DNA from: Sphaerisporangium dianthi
Lineage (GTDB): Bacteria > Actinomycetota > Actinomycetes > Streptosporangiales > Streptosporangiaceae
Direction: 5' to 3'
Assembly: GCF_042654065.1 (NCBI RefSeq)
Contig: NZ_JBHSFP010000014.1
Coordinates: 143,365 to 207,364, forward strand
Length of the DNA stretch: 64,000 bases
Made by a program: the position numbers and the translations under genes. The notes under the pieces were generated by a model that worked only from the letters and a program-made list of their open reading frames with translations, was not told the DNA's origin and ran no database searches. Shown here piece after piece: positions 62,201-64,000 of the stretch. Within the stretch, counting starts at the first letter, position 1; every line of letters begins with the position of its first letter.

Positions 62201-63193
62201 TCAGCCCGGGATGCGGTCCCCTGAGGGGACGAAGTGCGCGCGCACCGCGCGCCGCCACAGCTCGTACGCAGGCACGGCTCCGGGGCCGGCGGTCACGGCG
62301 GTGGCGTCGGCGAGCGCGACGGCGGCCTCGATCGACAGTTCGGCCAGCACCGCGGTGGCCGCCTCGGTGTGCGCGGGCACGTACCCGGAGAAGTCGCGCG
62401 CCTTGGCGGCGAAGACCACGCCCTGCGCCAGCTCGGGCCGGTACTCCCCCGCGGCCAGGCGCAGCGAGGCGAGCTCTTCGGGCGTGGAGCCGCCCGCGAA
62501 GGTGGCGGCCAGCCCGACGCCGCTCCACAGGTCGGCCCGCCGGTGCTCGGCGAAGCCCTCGACCCGGGCTGTGACGCCGGGGACGTCCCCGCCGTGGATG
62601 AACCACAGGGCGCGGCCGATGCCCTGGTCGACGGCCCGCAGGAAGTAGGCGGGGTCGCCCTCCCACGCGTACGGCGCGGGCACCCGCTGCTCGTCCACCC
62701 AGCGCCGGGTGTCGAAGTAGGCCCGGTCGAAGCCGTAGCCGTCGACCGCCAGCCAGCTCATGGCCGGGTAGTACGCCGAGCCGGTGAGGTCGGGCATGAC
62801 CTTCTTCCACAGCGGCCGGGGCAGCCGTGCCATGGCGAAGCCGATGCCGATGTAGGTGAGGAAGATGTGCGGCTGCCCGGGGCCGAGCAGCAGGTCGCGG
62901 GCGCGGTGGCCGCGTCCGCCGGCCATCGCGTCCAGCACGGTGAACGCCATGGTCGCGCCCTCGTAGGCGAACCCCCGGTGCTCCTGGTCGACCAGGGCCA
63001 GGCGGCGCTCGACCTCCCACTGGTCGCGCGCGTCGATTCCCCACTCGAATCCGCAGATCACCGCCCGGGGGATGGCTTCGAGCCCGCGGGTGGCCTCAGA
63101 GGGGGTGGCGGGAAAGCCGCGCGCGCCGAATGTCACATCGGCCAGCGACGGAGTCAGCACGAGCCTGCGCAAGGAACCGAACAGGGTAGGCAT
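62201..63193 (-). CDS. DUF1702 enediyne-cassette protein, copy A (E2/E5 type)
   Basis: A 330-residue DUF1702 protein: SLRRLVLTPSLADVTFGARG, HRGFAYEGATMAFTVLDAMA, FLTYIGIGFAMARLPRPLWK, MSWLAVDGYGFDRAYFDTRR, DQGIGRALWFIHGGDVPGVT, ending PAYELWRRAVRAHFVPSGD. The ATG at 63193 has GAGGAG upstream. First gene of the minus-strand enediyne core operon; a 240-base gap with no gene precedes copy B. Which copy corresponds to E2 and which to E5 cannot be said without alignment. Confidence 0.93.
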   Translation of the reverse strand: MPTLFGSLRRLVLTPSLADVTFGARGFPATPSEATRGLEAIPRAVICGFEWGIDARDQWEVERRLALVDQEHRGFAYEGATMAFTVLDAMAGGRGHRARDLLLGPGQPHIFLTYIGIGFAMARLPRPLWKKVMPDLTGSAYYPAMSWLAVDGYGFDRAYFDTRRWVDEQRVPAPYAWEGDPAYFLRAVDQGIGRALWFIHGGDVPGVTARVEGFAEHRRADLWSGVGLAATFAGGSTPEELASLRLAAGEYRPELAQGVVFAAKARDFSGYVPAHTEAATAVLAELSIEAAVALADATAVTAGPGAVPAYELWRRAVRAHFVPSGDRIPG

Positions 63194-63404
63194 AATGCTC
63201 CTCGTCTTCGCCATCAGCCGATGACGGCTCTTCACCCCCAGTTGGACCATTTCATGGTGATATGCCGGATAGTTACACGCCATCTCCCGTATTGCGAAGC
63301 TTAGTCATGATCTGTAATGGCGTGCCTTACGGGCGCGACGACACCGGCGCGACGCGACCGGTGCGGCGCGACCGGTGCGGCGCGACGGCACGCGGAAAAC
63401 GCGT

Positions 63405-63430
63405 CAAGCCCCCGCGAACGCGAGGGCTTG
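63405..63430. terminator. Hairpin after the carboxylase epsilon gene
   Basis: CAAGCCC (63405-63411) pairs with GGGCTTG (63424-63430), with inner CGC/GCG pairs and an A-rich minus-strand flank. It ends the gene whose stop is at 63495. Confidence 0.55.
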
Positions 63431-63494
63431 AAAAGGGCAGGCGTGAAAAGGACGGGCTCGAAAGGACGGGCTCGGAGATGGCGGGAGAGGCGGG

Positions 63495-63740
63495 TCAGCC
63501 GGCCCAGCCGCTGACGCGCCAGGCCGCCGGGCCCGGTCCGGCGACGACCGGCTTGCGCACCGTGCGCGAGCCGTCCAGCCAGGCCGAGGCGATCTCCGCC
63601 GCACCGGCGGTCTCGGCCGCGTGGGCCTCGGAGGCCGCGCCGTTCGAGGCGGTGCGGGCGTTCAGCACCGCGATCAGCGCCGCCAGCTCCTCGGGCGTCG
63701 GATTGCCGCGAACCACCTTCATGTAGAAGCCCTGCGTCAC
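63495..63740 (-). CDS. Acyl-CoA carboxylase epsilon subunit
   Basis: An 81-residue small subunit of actinobacterial acyl-CoA carboxylase (AccE/PccE type): MKVVRGNPTPEELAALIAVL is diagnostic; the rest is Ala-rich, then WLDGSRTVRKPVVAGPGP and the conserved final aromatic region (AAWRVSGWAG). GTG at 63740 with GGAGGG upstream is preferred to the ATG at 63722. Such subunits boost malonyl- or methylmalonyl-CoA formation. No beta subunit gene follows directly on the right within 260 bases. Confidence 0.9.
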   Translation of the reverse strand: MTQGFYMKVVRGNPTPEELAALIAVLNARTASNGAASEAHAAETAGAAEIASAWLDGSRTVRKPVVAGPGPAAWRVSGWAG

Positions 63741-63843
63741 GTCGCCCTCCAGACTGGGATGACCCGTCCTACGAGCGTCACGCCCGGGCGGTGACCGGCG
63801 CACCTTCTCGAATGCGCACCTGCCCCCGCACGGATCCGTCCCC

Positions 63844-63990
63844 GGACACGGGTCCGCGCCCGCCCCGCGTCCCTCACGCGGATCCGCCGCCGGACACGGG
63901 TCCGCCTCCGCTCCGCTTGCCTCACGCGGATCCGCCGCCGGACACGGGTCCGCCTCCGCTCCGCTTGCGGCGAGGCGGCCGCCCTTGACG
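63844..63990. repeat. Tandem 48-base repeats at the right edge
   Basis: GGACACGGGTCCGC recurs at 63844, 63892 and 63940, exactly 48 bases apart, with CTCACGCGGATCCGCCGCC between units; they continue into the window end. No gene visible in 63741-64000. Confidence 0.8.
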
Positions 63991-64000
63991 GCCCGCGGCG

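Noticed and set aside
63844..63990. CRISPR-like 48-base repetition
   Set aside because: Contiguous tandem repeat with no unique spacers.

Overview
The window is a high-GC, codon-biased actinomycete chromosome segment. The signs are near-universal G/C third positions, many GTG starts, ATGA/GTGA gene overlaps, an XRE/DUF397 pair, a SARP-like regulator, an F420-type LLM protein and an MDMPI-fold (mycothiol-linked) protein. The overall style suggests Streptosporangiales (Actinomadura/Nonomuraea-like) or a relative; that placement is inference.

Left part (1-15.5 kb) is accessory and rearranged. It holds a SARP/BTAD regulator, a 1373-residue HTH-nSTAND1-WD40 protein whose promoter and first codons occur a second time about 0.85 kb upstream, and two broken genes between those copies. 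After these come a LysR/MFS pair, an aromatic-ring FAD monooxygenase divergent from a TetR regulator, a BrnT-like toxin-antitoxin pair, and an anti-sigma-like ATPase with an XRE + DUF397 pair. A deletion-bearing copy of the ATPase-XRE-DUF397 block lies just before it.

Middle part (15.7-38.2 kb) starts with a GT39-like membrane protein and an acyltransferase-3, followed by a minus-strand operon of about 13 kb (32413 down to 19100). In transcription order the operon is: BBE-type FAD oxidase, P450, AHSA1/SRPBCC protein, RibD-C/DHFR-like reductase, LLM oxidoreductase, AsnB-type amidotransferase, A-PCP didomain, an unusual PP-loop ATPase embedded in an adenylation C-subdomain and fused to a degenerate condensation/epimerization domain, Asp/Glu-type racemase, and type II thioesterase. 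It looks like a pathway that loads, aminates or otherwise modifies, and releases an amino-acid-derived unit. A leaderless solute-binding-like protein, a DUF2306-like membrane protein, a DUF2855-like protein and a second acyltransferase-3 follow. A second toxin-antitoxin-like pair and gene debris lie at 38.4-39.8 kb.

Right part (39.9-63.7 kb) is dominated by an enediyne polyketide core. In minus-strand order it holds two DUF1702 proteins, E3/UnbV, E4/UnbU, the iterative enediyne PKS (KS-AT-ACP-KR-DH-PPTase), E10 thioesterase, E6-type flavin reductase and E7-type P450. Beyond an AraC-family regulator come an E8-like small protein and an E9-like GMC oxidoreductase, an AhpD-like protein, an MDMPI-fold protein, a prephenate dehydrogenase, a 14-TM-type exporter and a YciI protein. 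The E6-E10 content resembles nine-membered enediyne clusters; the numbering is from memory of those clusters. A stand-alone acyl-CoA carboxylase epsilon subunit sits at the right edge. No epoxide hydrolase, deoxysugar gene or apoprotein is visible, so the cluster may continue to the right. Whether the 19-32 kb operon decorates the enediyne or makes a separate product cannot be decided from sequence alone.
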